Made by a program: the position numbers and the translations under genes
The notes under the pieces: model-generated
Told to the model about the DNA's origin: nothing
The model's input: the letters and a program-made list of their open reading frames with translations, nothing else
Databases searched by the model: none
Source of the DNA: Paragonimus skrjabini miyazakii
Lineage: Eukaryota; Platyhelminthes; Trematoda; Plagiorchiida; Troglotrematidae
Assembly (NCBI GenBank): GCA_014338405.1
Contig: JTDE01000445.1
Coordinates: forward strand, 116,794-180,793
Length of the DNA: 64,000 nucleotides
Direction: 5' to 3'
In this document: positions 49,470-62,038 of the stretch, one piece after another
Numbering within the stretch: the stretch's first letter is position 1
Layout: each line of letters starts with the position of its first letter

Positions 49470-52400
49470 GTGGAAACGTGTTAATTTATTTTCTATTGTT
49501 AATCTAGCTTCTGAAAGTATTCTATAAAATTCGTTTTGCCTCTTGACGCGATGTACCTTTTAGCTTGTCCGTTCGCTACAGTCTGAAATTTTGGAGTGCT
49601 CCAAAACTACGCGGTTTCACACAGATCAGAACCAACATGACAAGAACACGTCACGTCTTGACCACAACGTTCAAGTTAATCTAAATGAAAGTCAGTGTGA
49701 TGCAACAGTGTATGCTACACCTAGGTTGAAAACAATTATGAATATCTGCTGTATGGCGTACTCGGCTTATTCTTCAAACCACCACAAAAGTGGTTCTGCG
49801 CTTGACAGAGAAAAGTTGATAGTTATATGTTGCTTTGTGTATTGTTATTTTACACTTAACGATTGCAGATGGTAAATCTGTTCAGATAACGCTTTCTCTA
49901 TCCCGTCTATATATTAAATAACCAGGGTAAGTTCGGAAATTTTATTTATTTCATTCGGTACGTTTACAAAGGTTTGTTTTGTTCACATTTTGGAAATGCG
50001 GTCAATATCAGAGTCCCTGCTGCAAGGCAAACTCATATGTACCTGATTTGTAGGCCAACTAGTCGAAGTTTTCACAGGAAGTTTTCAGTTTCTTTAAGGA
50101 GAGCTAAAGGTTTGTAAAATGCCTGACAGAAAACTATAATGAAAGCCTTCCAAATAAGTACTGTTCATTATAGTATCACATGTATGCACGAAAGGTTAAT
50201 TACTAAAAAGGGCCATCTATTATCTTAGTAAAGTGTGATGGTGTTCTTTGACTTAGCTTTGACAGCAAAATAATCGCAACCAACCGATTAACTAACGGTG
50301 TTTATGTCATCCCTAAATTTGGCGGACACCAGTACTTCACATCTATTTTTTACGATGGGGTGCTTATATTTCGTCATACCTTCGTATAAACTTATTCTGT
50401 GCGAACATCTGGCATCCTTATGTTACATTGTACCGTACATTCGGACTAACCGCTTGTTTTTGGAACTGTGCCTCACTGTTACTTAACTAAAGAAGGCAAA
50501 CCCTTGGAAGGGAATGCGGATGCTGAAGTAACAGTTTAGACATATGATGGTTACTCTTTTTACTTTTGGTGATACATTTTTCAATTCCGTTACCTTCAAG
50601 AAGTAATAGCTCACTTTTACCCTTGCGTTAAGCACACATGAATAAAAATAATGTCTGTCTGATGAGTCCTGTCATGAGAATTTCATAGGTTTTTCATTTA
50701 CTCTGCTCAGTCGGAATAATCAGCAGGTCCCGAAACATCTGATTTCAAGTTTTGCACCGATCTTTTATGAATAACATTGCGTAACTGTGAAGGATTAGTG
50801 ATAAGCTCGAACTTCTTTTGTGTGTAGTTGTAATGTTCATATATATCACTTTTGCCTCTTTTCCGTCAAAAACTAAGCGTAAATCTGTATAGTTTCGGAC
50901 TTTACTGAAGGGAAAAATATAATGAGCACTAAAAATGTCGTAAAGTTAAACCAAGGTGCTCCACAACGTTGGCGGCCGGTTGTCATGATTTGATGTTATT
51001 CTATCGGTTTTTAGTTTCTCAGTTACACTTCTTGCGTTTTGCGATTTTTCCTCCTTTCAACACTGTTTACAGTTAACATTTATAGATGCTGACTGTCACT
51101 AACTTCTGTGAATTCCATATCGTTTGCATCGCTGCTTTTTCAATGGAGTTTCCTGGAGTTTATGTTGCGCGTTCCCTAATATTGTGATTTTCCATTTATC
51201 ACCCAACGTCCTTGACAATCCTCCTGTTCCGGTGCCGTTTGATAACACGCACATCCAACACACACATCACGTAACGACGTCTGACTGGGGCGTGTAAAGA
51301 ATCTCCCGTAACTCTACTCGCTCAGTGTAGAATCATCCGGTAACATAACTGTTTCACATACTTTGATGTGTTCTTTGCTTGTCGGTAAGCTAATCTAAAA
51401 TAACTTAATGTTTGAAGGGTACGGAGGCCTAAAATATGCGTCTCTGAATGAACTTTCGAACACCTGACCGAACTAATACACATATATTACGTATAAAAAC
51501 TCCCCTTTCGTTTTGTTACTTTGAAGAGGAAAAAAGAGTCCTACCCACTTAAGACAGTTCAAGGGTGTGAACCTTGTCAGAAAATGGCAAATTGTCTGCT
51601 TCCCTTGCGATTTTAACTCCGCGTTCGGTCATCGTGATATAGTTCAAAGGATATTGTTGAAAAAAAGCGCCATCCTTCCGACTTTAAGAGCTAAGACTAA
51701 AGAAGAGGACAGAGGAACCGTTTTATTTTGGATGTGTCAAGTTCATATCATAAGTGACTTATCAGCAGCGGACGAATACTGACGGCATCAGAACAGTCGT
51801 TGGATAAGCGAATGTTCACATTTCTCAGATATTCGTGCTTCTGGTCCACACAAATTGTCAGTAAACAGGTTTTCAGTTTCACTCTTCCCAGTACTCTTTT
51901 TGCAAACGTGTGATCAGCTCACGTCCCTCGTTATGCTGAAATACACTGGATCATGTCATATCATACGGCTTGGAATGACGCAGCAATGTACACTGTCTTG
52001 CTTGAGCAGTAATTTGATGGAAACTGTGACTGAACGACTTATCGATCTCAAGCAAAAGCTGAGATTCATATCTGACAGTCCGTGTGAATATTTTGCTTTC
52101 ATTGATCAACGAAGATCTTCCATTCTACAGCCACATTCAACTGCTATCATTTACGTACTGTTTCCTTGAACAGGGTAACAGCAAACCAATGTGTGCTGTT
52201 CCGAACACTTCAGTAGTGAATAAGGAAAACAAGTATGACCTACAAAAACTTATGAAAGTCATGTTAACCGCAGAATATCTAACAATGACTTACTTACTAG
52301 ATTTGATTACTAGGCTAACTACAACATATACATAAGAAAACATTAGCCAGGTTGATCCTCACTACTGACGGACTTTCTAGCGCATCCTGGTTAGTGTTTC

Positions 52401-53899
52401 CGTATTTATTGTGTTACAGTTAACCAGATGATTAAACACAAAATACAAGTTTAGTTTGCTACTTTGTTGGTTCAACAAATCTGGTCTCACTATATTCCAG
52501 TCTATATCGTTGTTGGCAGATCTTAGCACGCTAGCAAACAAATCAGTCTGTCCTCAAAAACTTCAATTTTCTGTTTAAACATTACATTTTAGTCAGCCAT
52601 AATCGAGAAATCTAGAATGTATTATAAGACCAGCTTGTCTAAACGGAAGATCCATGCTCACGATTGGGATTAGCGCATTTACGACTAACAAGGTCTAACG
52701 GGAAAAAGCTGGGTAAATTTTATTGTTTAGACCAAGTGAACCTTCTCGTTGTAACGCAAAAGTCCGCTTTCGTTGTAATTTTTCTGAAGATTGCATCAAA
52801 CAACGAATGCAAATAAAATCCGCATTCGGAACTCTTTCTAACTAGCTTATACCGATGGAAAAGTTAAGGTGCTTGACTGATTTAGTCATTGGATTACCGA
52901 TGAACTTATCAAGGCCATTTGGAAATGTTGTCTGATTTGCGTTGTTAAGATACCACCGGATAACACTTCTTATAATTATACAGCTATGTAACAGCTGTGA
53001 TGATTTAATTTGAACAGGCAAGATGACCCATTGTACCTACCACACCAAACTTAACACAGGCTGATTTATTGAGTAGACAGTGATGCAACTCACACCCACT
53101 GGTACAACTAAGGAATACGATTCGCGCTGTGAATGTAAGATGAAGCCTAGTCAGTTTTCGTTTAACTGGGCTGAAACTGGTATGCTAAATCCGTAAAACA
53201 GTTAACGCAGTGCGCGAACAACCCGCATGCAATAACACTTAAATTTTTATAAGCCCCGTCGTAGTGAATGCCTCTAACAGAGGATTTTGACGAGTTAACA
53301 ACGTTGTGAATTCAAGGACCAGACAAACCAAATCGTCCATTTCCATTAGTTGTGTGGTAGTTGACCTAGTTGGGTACCTCAGTAATGAGATCGTATTCGG
53401 GTTGAGTTGCGTCGTTACAGGGATTGTGCTTAAGTTTCCATTGTAGGTATAGTAAGTATAATTCCAAACCGCGATCATTCAGTCTCTTAGTTGTTAACAT
53501 TGTTAGGTGTACTTGAACACGACCAAAACTGTAAAACACTTGAGACTAGACAGCGTCCGTAATTGTTCAATTGAACTAATTGCTCATCTGTTGATATAAT
53601 TACTGAAAAGTGTTAATGTTCACGACGTAATTGCTCAACAATACGTCGTGATAACGACATTTAGCAACACATAGATGTTGCTAGCAATCGATTGAAGGAA
53701 AATTATGACATAATCAGTAGTACTGGTAGTAATGCAGAAGTTAACGGAAACAGCAATATGAATTCATCAAGTGCTTATCCTACTGAATGCCAGTTGGCCT
53801 AAAAACTGTGACAGTGGACAACATATATCCGGAAAAACTTAATTGTTTGAGACTTTTCCTATTCAGGTATATTTTCTAACCGATCAAGACTCGCTAACC
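49470..53899. other. Gene-poor stretch with weak exon candidates
   Basis: Several plus-strand segments have an AG in front and protein-like composition but no recognisable domain. They are 49615-49720 (polar, Asn/Asp-rich), 51558-51782 (after AAGACAG; basic, ends at a stop) and 52174-52335 (after TTCCTTGAACAG; helical LQKLMKVMLTAEYLTMTYLL). The phases do not join convincingly. No repeats were recognised. Confidence 0.35.
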
Positions 53900-54005
53900 G
53901 TAGGTATTCTTGCCGCGACTGGGATTGATTGCTGGCCAGGTTATCACCATGTATTTGTGCTGGATATTACACCGTGTAGCCCACATAAGGTACGACCAAA
54001 GTTGA
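53900..54005 (-). repeat. Decayed fragment of hammerhead SINE (tRNA-like part, reverse)
   Basis: CTTGCCGCGACTGGGATT at one end and CACATAAGGTACGACCAAAG at the other match the two ends of the reversed T part, at roughly the expected spacing. The bases between are strongly diverged. No ribozyme is present. Confidence 0.5.
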
Positions 54006-56860
54006 ATACCTCTAGTCACTAGCCAAAAGTATAAATCAGTAGGTTAACTGAAAGCAACCGCAATAATCCGACTCAGAAGTCATAAATGCTGGCCTTTTGA
54101 ATGGAGTTAACTCGCTGTAACTAAGTAATCTATTCAACTGGGATAATTCGAATATACCGCGCATAAAATTGATGACACTTTCGGCAACATAATTGTTTCA
54201 TGAAAGTGTGTTCGAAATCCGACTGACATCATGGTAGGTTTATGTATCATTGATGAGCAAACGGGAGGATCGTTTGAACCTGATGATCCGAGTCGAAAAC
54301 GACTGACTGAAATTTCCACCCACGACAACTTATTAGTAAAGTAGTCAATCTACCTGTCTTGAGAACTTTACATTTAGGATTAGTCATATTATCACTGTTT
54401 TGAGTAGTTTCACCTTTCAGAAATTTAATAAACTGATCTGGGAGTATGATAGTTCAAGGTGTTCGGCAGATTGCAACCTGCTGACCAACTCAATTACCTT
54501 CAAACTTAAAGATTGCCGATAGGCTCTCGCACGTACGACAGCCGCATTCTACTACCTAGTATTAATAAATGTATTGACAGTACTTGCCAAATGTTATTGT
54601 TAGTATTCACTGGCATTGTAAACTATTTCTGAGGCTAGAAATCACTGGTTTCCAACTTAACCGTAATTGAGGTTGCACACTAAGAGTGGCTTACGATATC
54701 CTTGGATGCCTCCGGTTTTTCAACTTTGTCTTGGCGCAGCTGCTGTGCTGTTTAAAATTCACTTGCAAGTGTTCTTGAATTATGAGACGTTGGGGATGAA
54801 GACGAGCCTAACAGTAATATCAGTTGAACAAACATAAAAGTGATAACAGTAGCAAGAAAAACACTGAGAAAAGCTAATCGAATTCTTAGGGAAAAACATG
54901 ACGATTGTGAAGTTCGGCGTCGGAAATAAGCTTATCCATCCTCCTCACCTGCGCCGGTAATTGGTTCGACGGAGGGGATTATTTACCGCTTTGCCTCGTC
55001 AAACACTTTATGAGCGCTGCCAACTTCCACAATGAAATCAAAGGAGGATTAACCAGCAAACAAATTCAACTCAACGTTTGTAGAATAGCTGTCTACAAAC
55101 TGAGTGACGTGTTCATTACCGCAGGTTCGCAACGCGAGAAAAGAAAACGCATCAGACGTTGTTTACTGAAGTAATATCGCCATCGGGAATGCAATTGATC
55201 TGGATGCAAAAGGATGAACATCTATAGCTGGAGCACCTGATAGAGTCAAACCCTTCATTGAAAAGCGCAGTGGGTCATGAAACGGAGAAAGATGAGCCCA
55301 GCTCCAAACCAGTTCTTAGTCAAATGGAGGCACACCTTTGCTTTACAAAACAGGGACATAAAAACTGAAACAAATGATGTGCCAAATCGCTTGCAACTAT
55401 GCATGGTCTTAGATGTAACAGTAATTGCGATGGGCTTGCAACTTCTGTTTATGAGATTGGGACGGTTAACGCTGTCGCATCTCTCTGAGACCTGAGGAAA
55501 CGGTGATAGCTGACACTGAAACGCCCCGTTACTACAAGGACGAAAATGAGGAATGTAGTTTACATTTTTTAGTTACAATATACACTTTTACAGCCAAATT
55601 TTTTATTTTAACTGTTTCCCTGATGTGTGGTTTATGTTGGCAGTTCAACAAATCTTGGCTTTAAACTAAGGGCGATTACAGAGCGCAAATCACGCCAAAG
55701 CACTGATTAGTTCTTCGTTCAATTCTAACGGTCACGAGACGTAAAGGTTCTGGTTCACGGAAAAGATTTGTGAAAGACAGCAGTAAAAACATTTTAGTTT
55801 CTTCGCGAAGAATGGACTGGCATTGTCGAGTGACTAAGTGACTGGAGCACGGATGCGTACGTATGCTAACTTTTTCAAGCAGAACCAGCCGTTTTTGTCA
55901 AAGTTCGTCAAGGGCATCTCCGGAATATGAAGCGTTCATAGTGAGTTGACTTCTGGCCCAACTATTACCATGACAACGTTTATCTCTGAATCATCTATTG
56001 ATATATTCGATGTTGGAATCTCTTTTAGCATACACGGTGGAGTGGATTTTACTTTGGCCAATGACGTATTGGGATTGTATTAATACATTACGGTTGGTGT
56101 TCTTCGTGCACAGGTGTCGCCATACTACGGACTTTACACAAAAGCTTACTGTCCTAACAATGTTTTGTTTACTAGACTGTAACCTAAGATAACGTTCATG
56201 AGATGGCTAATAACGTTACTTAAATAATGTATCAATTTTGCAAATTACTTATTATTGTCAAATGTATATGCTTAATCATATTGCAGTTTTTGTAGAAATG
56301 TTTTCTGCTTGCATTTTGCAGATCCGTGAAATAAATACGAAACGAAGCGAGTTTGGCAAATTGGTTAACTACATTTCGCGATTTAACTCTGTGTCAATGC
56401 CCAATAATTAAGATCAAATTGCAGAAACGTGAAATGAATGTAGTTATGAACTGGACACCATAATGAATGCAACCCGGCAACAGAACAAAATGTCCCAAAA
56501 CGACCATTTTTCGGGTGGGGTTTTAAACAGGTGCTTTGCGATGTATTTATTTATGTTATAGGATGTGGTTGAATAAAGTTTGAGAATTTAAACCGAATAA
56601 ACGTGAATCACAATTTACTCAAAGTATCCACGATGAACTGTTGAAGAAAAAATGTTTAAGTCTAACTGGACCTTTTCTCATAGAATAATAACAAAAGACT
56701 TCGTCTTTTGATGAAACACTCCCTCTACTTTCAGGAATCAAGGAGTAAAATGCCTATTCATTTTTTCGTTATCAGGCTTCTTCGGTATATTTATTTCTGA
56801 AGGTACGTTTGGTGTTCATACGAACCTAACCCAAACGTATCATTTCATTGGAACTCCTTT
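54006..56860. other. Gene-free stretch
   Basis: Weak open frames at 54134-54328 (minus), 55277-55495 and 55998-56192 (plus) are at chance level. A small hairpin, AAAAGAC-TTC-GTCTTTT, lies at about 56692-56708. Confidence 0.4.
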
Positions 56861-56868
56861 TAATTGAT

Positions 56869-57153
56869 ATCTTGCCAAATTATAAGAAGGAACCTGTGGA
56901 AATTAAACTTGTCCTAAGCGTTTCCTCCTCAGGAATACAACAAACTCACCTAAGTTCCTCAGAGGCAGTTGATAGAACGTCATTGACATTACAGTGTGGT
57001 GATCTGCTATTCATTACACCTGATGAAACCAGAAAAATAAACTGTATTCCGAATGATGATGACCGAAACGGACAAATTTATCGTATCTTGCCAGATGATG
57101 TTTTCAATAAACTGAACATCACTCAGTTGATTACAGCTGCTGCATTCCCATAG
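56869..57153 (+). CDS. Putative exon ending inside a SINE tail; faint NPL4-like resemblance
   Basis: The frame is open from 56848; a possible acceptor (AATTATAAG) precedes AAGGAACC near 56884. The peptide is strongly protein-like, with EIKLVLSVSSSG, a Ser-rich turn, LTLQCGDLLFITP, an acidic NDDDRNGQIYR, and then a last 16 codons to the TAG. GDLLF followed by an acidic stretch and G-x-IYR recalls the N-terminal ubiquitin-like region of NPL4 (partner of p97/VCP), but the spacer is shorter and no NPL4 zinc motif follows. The last 16 codons (from 57103) come from the antisense tail of SINE copy D. Either the SINE insertion truncated the exon, or it supplies a new C-terminus, or the true donor was not recognised. 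Confidence 0.38.
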   Translation: MLPNYKKEPVEIKLVLSVSSSGIQQTHLSSSEAVDRTSLTLQCGDLLFITPDETRKINCIPNDDDRNGQIYRILPDDVFNKLNITQLITAAAFP

Positions 57154-57415
57154 GCCTTCCAGTCAGCCTCTTTCGAAAGGAAACATTACATTGGAGTTTC
57201 GCTTCTGTTAGACTTTATCAGCAACGCATGTCTTTGCCACGACCGGCATTGAAAATTCGGTCACGCTTCCACAAGGAAACCGTGTTCACCACTGCGCCAT
57301 TGACCCTCACACGACTGAATCATCACATCTGAACGCTCAACCACATTTGTTTGTGAGTAATGCCCTGACTGCCCGATCATTTCCTGAGTAGACACAATAA
57401 CTCTACTGTTCTATT
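57103..57415 (-). mobile_element. Hammerhead SINE-like copy D, single unit, ribozyme dead
   Basis: Read on the minus strand the order is part of M (GAGTTATTGTGTCTACTCAG), J (CATTACTCACAAACAAATG), T with a changed box B, ribozyme region and tail. The ribozyme core is CTGATAA, so the essential G8 is lost, and the GTC triplet is ATG, so cleavage is not expected. GAAA and traces of stem II survive. Unlike A, B and C there is no inverted partner, so this represents the simple unit of the family, 5'-truncated within M. Confidence 0.8.
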
Positions 57416-59447
57416 TTATGTTAAGCTTTAATAGTTCTTCCGGTTTTTCAACTCTAACCATCTATTTTTGGTTCAGAAGCTTAGTGACTTCATTTTAGTC
57501 TGCTGTTCACATATTCACCCTGAGAAGGCTATAATTATAGGGTGTTCAATTATTCGCTTACAACTCTAGTAGTCGATTCCGTTCAAGCTCACTTTAGCCA
57601 CAAGTTGTTCGGTGGAAATCACGAGTTGTGTAATGCAGATTGCATTGAAACTTGGGCGTGGACATCCTTCGACCTCTGTTAGGGTGACAGTTATCCTCAG
57701 GTGATTATTCAAAGCACTAATGTATACATCAGTGAGTTGAACAAAATGGTTCTAATATGATCAGTAACGAATGTTGAAATTTCTTAGTGACCTATTAGTA
57801 TCAAATATCTAATAATACGATAATTACGGGGAGGTAAAAAGGTAACCATCGAACAATTTGGCTTAAATGGCACTCATCGCATCGTAATACTGCACTGGTT
57901 TTGTATAAACAAAGCAGACTTGAACTGGGATTGCTTAATGACGAGTAAAATGTGATAACCCTAGTTTGTGATGGCGCCTGATAGTCTTGAACGCCGAGGT
58001 CTGTACCCTATCAGAACTAGTTGACGTCCAGTTAAAAGAGCTAGAAACTTATGCATCTTGGTGACTAAGGTGACGGATTGTGGGACACGCTGATGAACCC
58101 AACTGGTACATCTCCTGCCATTTTGGAAATGGGGGATCTCTCAATTCTGTTTATCTAACTGTTTCTAAGTTCACCTGAAATTCGATATACGCAGTGCGAT
58201 TTTGCGTCAGTGGGGTTAACACTTTTATCCGATGAACCAGGCAGTTAGCTCGTCCTAATAAGGACGCGTAATTAAGTGGCGTTCTAAGTGTACTAAAGTT
58301 CGCTGTGTACTCTGCGAGGAGACAATAATTTCTTGACTACTTCGTCGTTCTTACTGATCTCTATTTTCAGTTCACAGTAATGTTTACTTAAACGTTCAGA
58401 ATAATGACTAGGTTCGGCGCCGTCGCTATAATTTTTAGTCATAGTGTACCCAAGTTAGACGTGCAGTTCGATACGCTCTGGTAAAAAGATACTTATCCCA
58501 CTTCGACTATTTTCATCAGGTCGAAGACAAGAAAATATATACATGGACCAGATAATGTTGGCGTTTCATAATTGTTAAACTTCATTGATCCGTTTGTTCT
58601 TTTCGTGGTGCAAATGTCCGAATGCGGTCGACTTACTTCGGCTCCTACTCCACAAGTTACGCTGAGATTGGGGCAAACATCAGAAACGCAACATAAGTAT
58701 CATCAGCATGGCGTTCGTATTAAAACATTTATAAAGTATTGTATGCTTATCTTGGTCACAAAAGACGGCAAGAAACAAAAATATCAAACTACCGCTCTCT
58801 GTTTCATCAATTTATCTTCAAAGTTTGCGTTGAAAATTGATGCTGACATTTCGAGCACACAGTAAATGCGAGAACTCTAGATAATCTGTCTGTCCACATT
58901 TTCCAGAAGTATCAGTTAACACAAGAAGTTGTTAGGTTTTCACAACGGTGTATTATTATTGAGTGAGCAGGTGTATATGGAGCATATATTCATTCATCGT
59001 GTTGCCTTCGTCTGTAATACCAACCAGCTGTAGTAATGAGGACCACACTCCAAAAAGTGGCCTGTGCTGTACGAGTTGTTTTGATTATGTGCACTGATTG
59101 TGTCGAATTCACCGTACATTAAAAGTCGCTCATTTGCGTTGGAGAAGTCTAGGTGTACCTCTATACCGGAGTCAGTGGTCTTAAAAACTTGACCGAGTAA
59201 AAGTGTATAACATTAAGCAACAGGTTTAATATTCAACATTGTCTTCAATACAGTTGTTCTCGAAGCATACATAATTAATTTTAAATTAGATCGCCTGGAC
59301 CATCTTGAAAATTTTAATACCGGAGTGTCAGTTTTTGGTTGGCAAGCGTGCTTGAAAATAAACATATAATGTGAGGATTCTACTCTGTAACTGAGACATC
59401 ACCGAAACAATATATTAATTTTTACTTGCCGTTCATTTATACTGGGT
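57416..59447. other. Gene-poor stretch
   Basis: A plus frame at 58572-58865 is moderately protein-like (Thr/Gln/Lys rich) but has no recognisable motif. A less AT-rich block at about 57930-58150 may be an old repeat that I cannot identify. Confidence 0.35.
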
Positions 59448-59481
59448 TTTTCACGTGTTACTCTAAAGTAACACGTGAAAA
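59448..59481. repeat. Perfect 15-bp inverted repeat with a 4-base loop
   Basis: The left arm TTTTCACGTGTTACT and right arm AGTAACACGTGAAAA pair perfectly around CTAA. Each arm contains the E-box palindrome CACGTG, so the site could be a cruciform or a paired bHLH site. It also lies inside a 144-codon plus frame, which is probably incidental. Confidence 0.8.
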
Positions 59482-59686
59482 TTCATCGGTCCTCTCCTCC
59501 CAACCAAGTGATCTTTTTCACAAAATCTCTCGTCATCTCAACAGTCAACATTACCTCAGGCAACTCGCTTTACCATTTTACATTCATTCGTGGCAGTACC
59601 ACGTTATGCTATCAGTCTGCTATTCAAAATATAAGATGCATGTGGTTGGAATTGACCATGTTGACTATTTTCAGTTTGTATTTCAG

Positions 59687-59860
59687 GTCAGATTATCAGT
59701 GTCGTTAAATTCACAACCTGCAACACTATGTGCGGATTACTGTCATCCTAAAAACTGTCGATTATACGATTATTTTTACAGTAATTCGTTGGGAAAAAAG
59801 AAAGTCACTTCAGCTGTTACAACGGAAAAAGTAACACATCCTGGTTCATTGAATAACTAA
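59687..59860 (+). CDS. Putative terminal exon, unidentified
   Basis: The acceptor CAGTTTGTATTTCAG is strong. The phase-0 frame runs 57 codons to a TAA. It encodes a short strand-like start (RLSVSLNSQP), a Cys cluster (LCADYCHPKNC), a Tyr-rich stretch and a basic, Thr/Ser-rich end. The Cys-x3-Cys-x4-Cys spacing may be a small disulphide or zinc-binding motif, but no family is recognised. The same frame stays open upstream to 59426, so the exon limit depends on the acceptor. Confidence 0.27.
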   Translation, partial: VRLSVSLNSQPATLCADYCHPKNCRLYDYFYSNSLGKKKVTSAVTTEKVTHPGSLNN

Positions 59861-60644
59861 GTGTGAATCTTGGTTCACTAAAAGGTCAATATAACAACTG
59901 AATGAAACCACTAGGGAAGGTTGTGTATTGGTAAGTATGAGACATATTCCACATTAGTGTCTCTTTATAATGAGTACATATCATGAACCTCTGAATAGAT
60001 TAAAACTCGCCTTCAGGAAGAAACATCAAACACACGATGAAATGTTGTACTGAAAAAGAGTACTAGTCCACCAACTAATTCATTATAGTTTCACTTTTTT
60101 CTAGTGAATACGTGACCGAATTTACTAAATATAAAACCCACCTAGCGTTTGATGTACTGTGCAATTCAATCTTGGACTGATGTACACATTGTTATTTCAC
60201 TTGCTAAGTGAATCACTTCAGAAAACTTTCAAAATCTGCAAATGGTTTTACATTTTCGTAATCAACCTTGTGAAACAAAATTAAACTAAATTGGCTACGG
60301 TATTATTCATCGAGTTCATTTCCATAACTTGCTGAGTTATCTGTTTATCAGGTTCCCGCATATATATATACCAACGAGCAACATGACACCAACCATTCTT
60401 GTAAGTAATTGGGGTCATGTGGTCTATTGATCATTCTACTTCAGGACATGGTTCAAACGTCTCTTCCAACGACCTTCTTACTACTGTGCATACTACCTAA
60501 TACTTGGAACATATTGTCATCCTTAGGCCACCTAGTAAACCTAAAATGGCTGAAGCATTTGTTTTGAACTGCGAACACAATTACTACCATCCCACTGATA
60601 TTTGGTTCAACTATCAGAAACACATTTGTGAACACTGATCGTCT

Positions 60645-61109
60645 TTGTTGATTCAAGCCAAACAGAACAAAAGAGTGGGGCATTGGTGGCATGCGATATT
60701 AGACTTTGAAGTTGTCTGTGCATTGTTTCGCAGCAAAGGCAAACGTGGGAGCAGACAGCCTTTGTGTTCAATACGCGAAGCAATAGGTGTACTTTATATT
60801 AACGAGACACCTGGCGACACGATATGTTTTCTTTATAGCCAGTTTCTGGCTAAAACGTTGCTTGTTTCAGAAACACTTCTATGTGAAGGAATCGATTACC
60901 ATACTTTCTGGGAAATTCTTTTTACTTTTTGTTTTGTTCTACTTGTCAACGTTTATCTTTCGAAGGACGTTTCTTGTAATCAGTCCTTCAAATTAGGTTG
61001 TAACAACCAGCGGTTTCTTATTTACAAAAGAGATCGATTCAAACTCACGTATGAATTCCTACCATGTATGGTTACATTATGTGGTGATGAGATCAACCTA
61101 CTACACTGA
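60645..61109 (+). CDS. Hypothetical 154-codon open frame, possible exon(s)
   Basis: This is the second longest open frame in the window. An acceptor-like GATTCAAGCCAAACAG precedes AACAAAAG at 60664. The peptide has a basic patch (RSKGKRGSR), then INETPGDT, and a strongly hydrophobic segment (FWEILFTFCFVLLVNVYL) that could span a membrane, followed by a Cys-containing polar tail. It ends at a TGA without clear domain similarity. It may be one exon or an open run by chance; about one frame of this size is expected in random sequence of this composition. Confidence 0.25.
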   Translation: MLIQAKQNKRVGHWWHAILDFEVVCALFRSKGKRGSRQPLCSIREAIGVLYINETPGDTICFLYSQFLAKTLLVSETLLCEGIDYHTFWEILFTFCFVLLVNVYLSKDVSCNQSFKLGCNNQRFLIYKRDRFKLTYEFLPCMVTLCGDEINLLH

Positions 61110-61938
61110 CCATGGGAATTTGCACAAAATTGAAGTTCCATTCATTGAAATACAAACAGATCAATTCATTTATATCTCTAACCGGGCCGTTTCACTGCAA
61201 CGTTGTTGGGTTTTATATTAAGATATGTTTTGCCAGCTGGATAAAGAATGACTGAGAAAAAGTTTTTCATTGAGTGATCGTTTTAAAAATACACAGAGTA
61301 CATTCTCCCATAAGAAAACGTCGTTTAATTAAAAACTGTATATACAAAAGTCGTCGGTGAAAATAGTTTTGAAACGCGAAAATAAAACACGCCTTCCTAA
61401 GAAATTCGAAATCATGTTAGTAAAAGTCAATTAGATATTCATGAAGCCTACTGGTGTACAACTAGTGATGATTTCCGTACTAGTAATCGGTTAAATTAAA
61501 TTATGTAGAGTGTGTTCCATGCGTATTTGTAACACTGATTCAAAAACTAGTTTAACTAGAGCAGACAATTAGTTATCCGAAGGACTTATTTTGTTCCCGA
61601 CTAACCCAGTTTTGAAAATCTGCCTCATTGTGATGTAAACAAACTACTTAGTTTAGACTTCTGTTACTTAATCCAGTTGAAAAAAAATATATATATAACT
61701 TCCAAATGTCGATACAGTAGCATTTAAGTTAATCAGCTGTTGTCTAGAAAACAGCAGTATTGTTTTGACAGGAAAGTATGCTCACCAGGTGGTCGTTACT
61801 GATTATTGTTATTTTGTCGTTGAAAGAAACAGCTGATTTTGTTTGTAAATTTATCACAAAACGCTACGCTCAGCTGAAGATGCTAACGGATTTTATAAAG
61901 CAATCGGCTCAACGTTACACAATTATCAGAGATGTATA
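61110..61938. other. Gene-poor stretch before the gap
   Basis: A possible exon begins after TTGTTTTGACAG at 61773 and runs open into the gap, with a hydrophobic start (LLIIVILSL) and a basic helical part. It cannot be completed because of the Ns. A short (TA)n tract is at about 61688-61697. Confidence 0.35.
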
Positions 61939-62038
61939 NNNNNNNNNNNNNNNNNNNNNNNNNNNNNNNNNNNNNNNNNNNNNNNNNNNNNNNNNNNNNN
62001 NNNNNNNNNNNNNNNNNNNNNNNNNNNNNNNNNNNNNN
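61939..62038. other. Assembly gap of exactly 100 N
   Basis: Exactly one hundred consecutive undetermined bases, the conventional placeholder for a gap of unknown size. Distances across it should not be trusted, and the frame that appears to cross it (61778-62110) is not evidence of coding. Confidence 0.98.
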
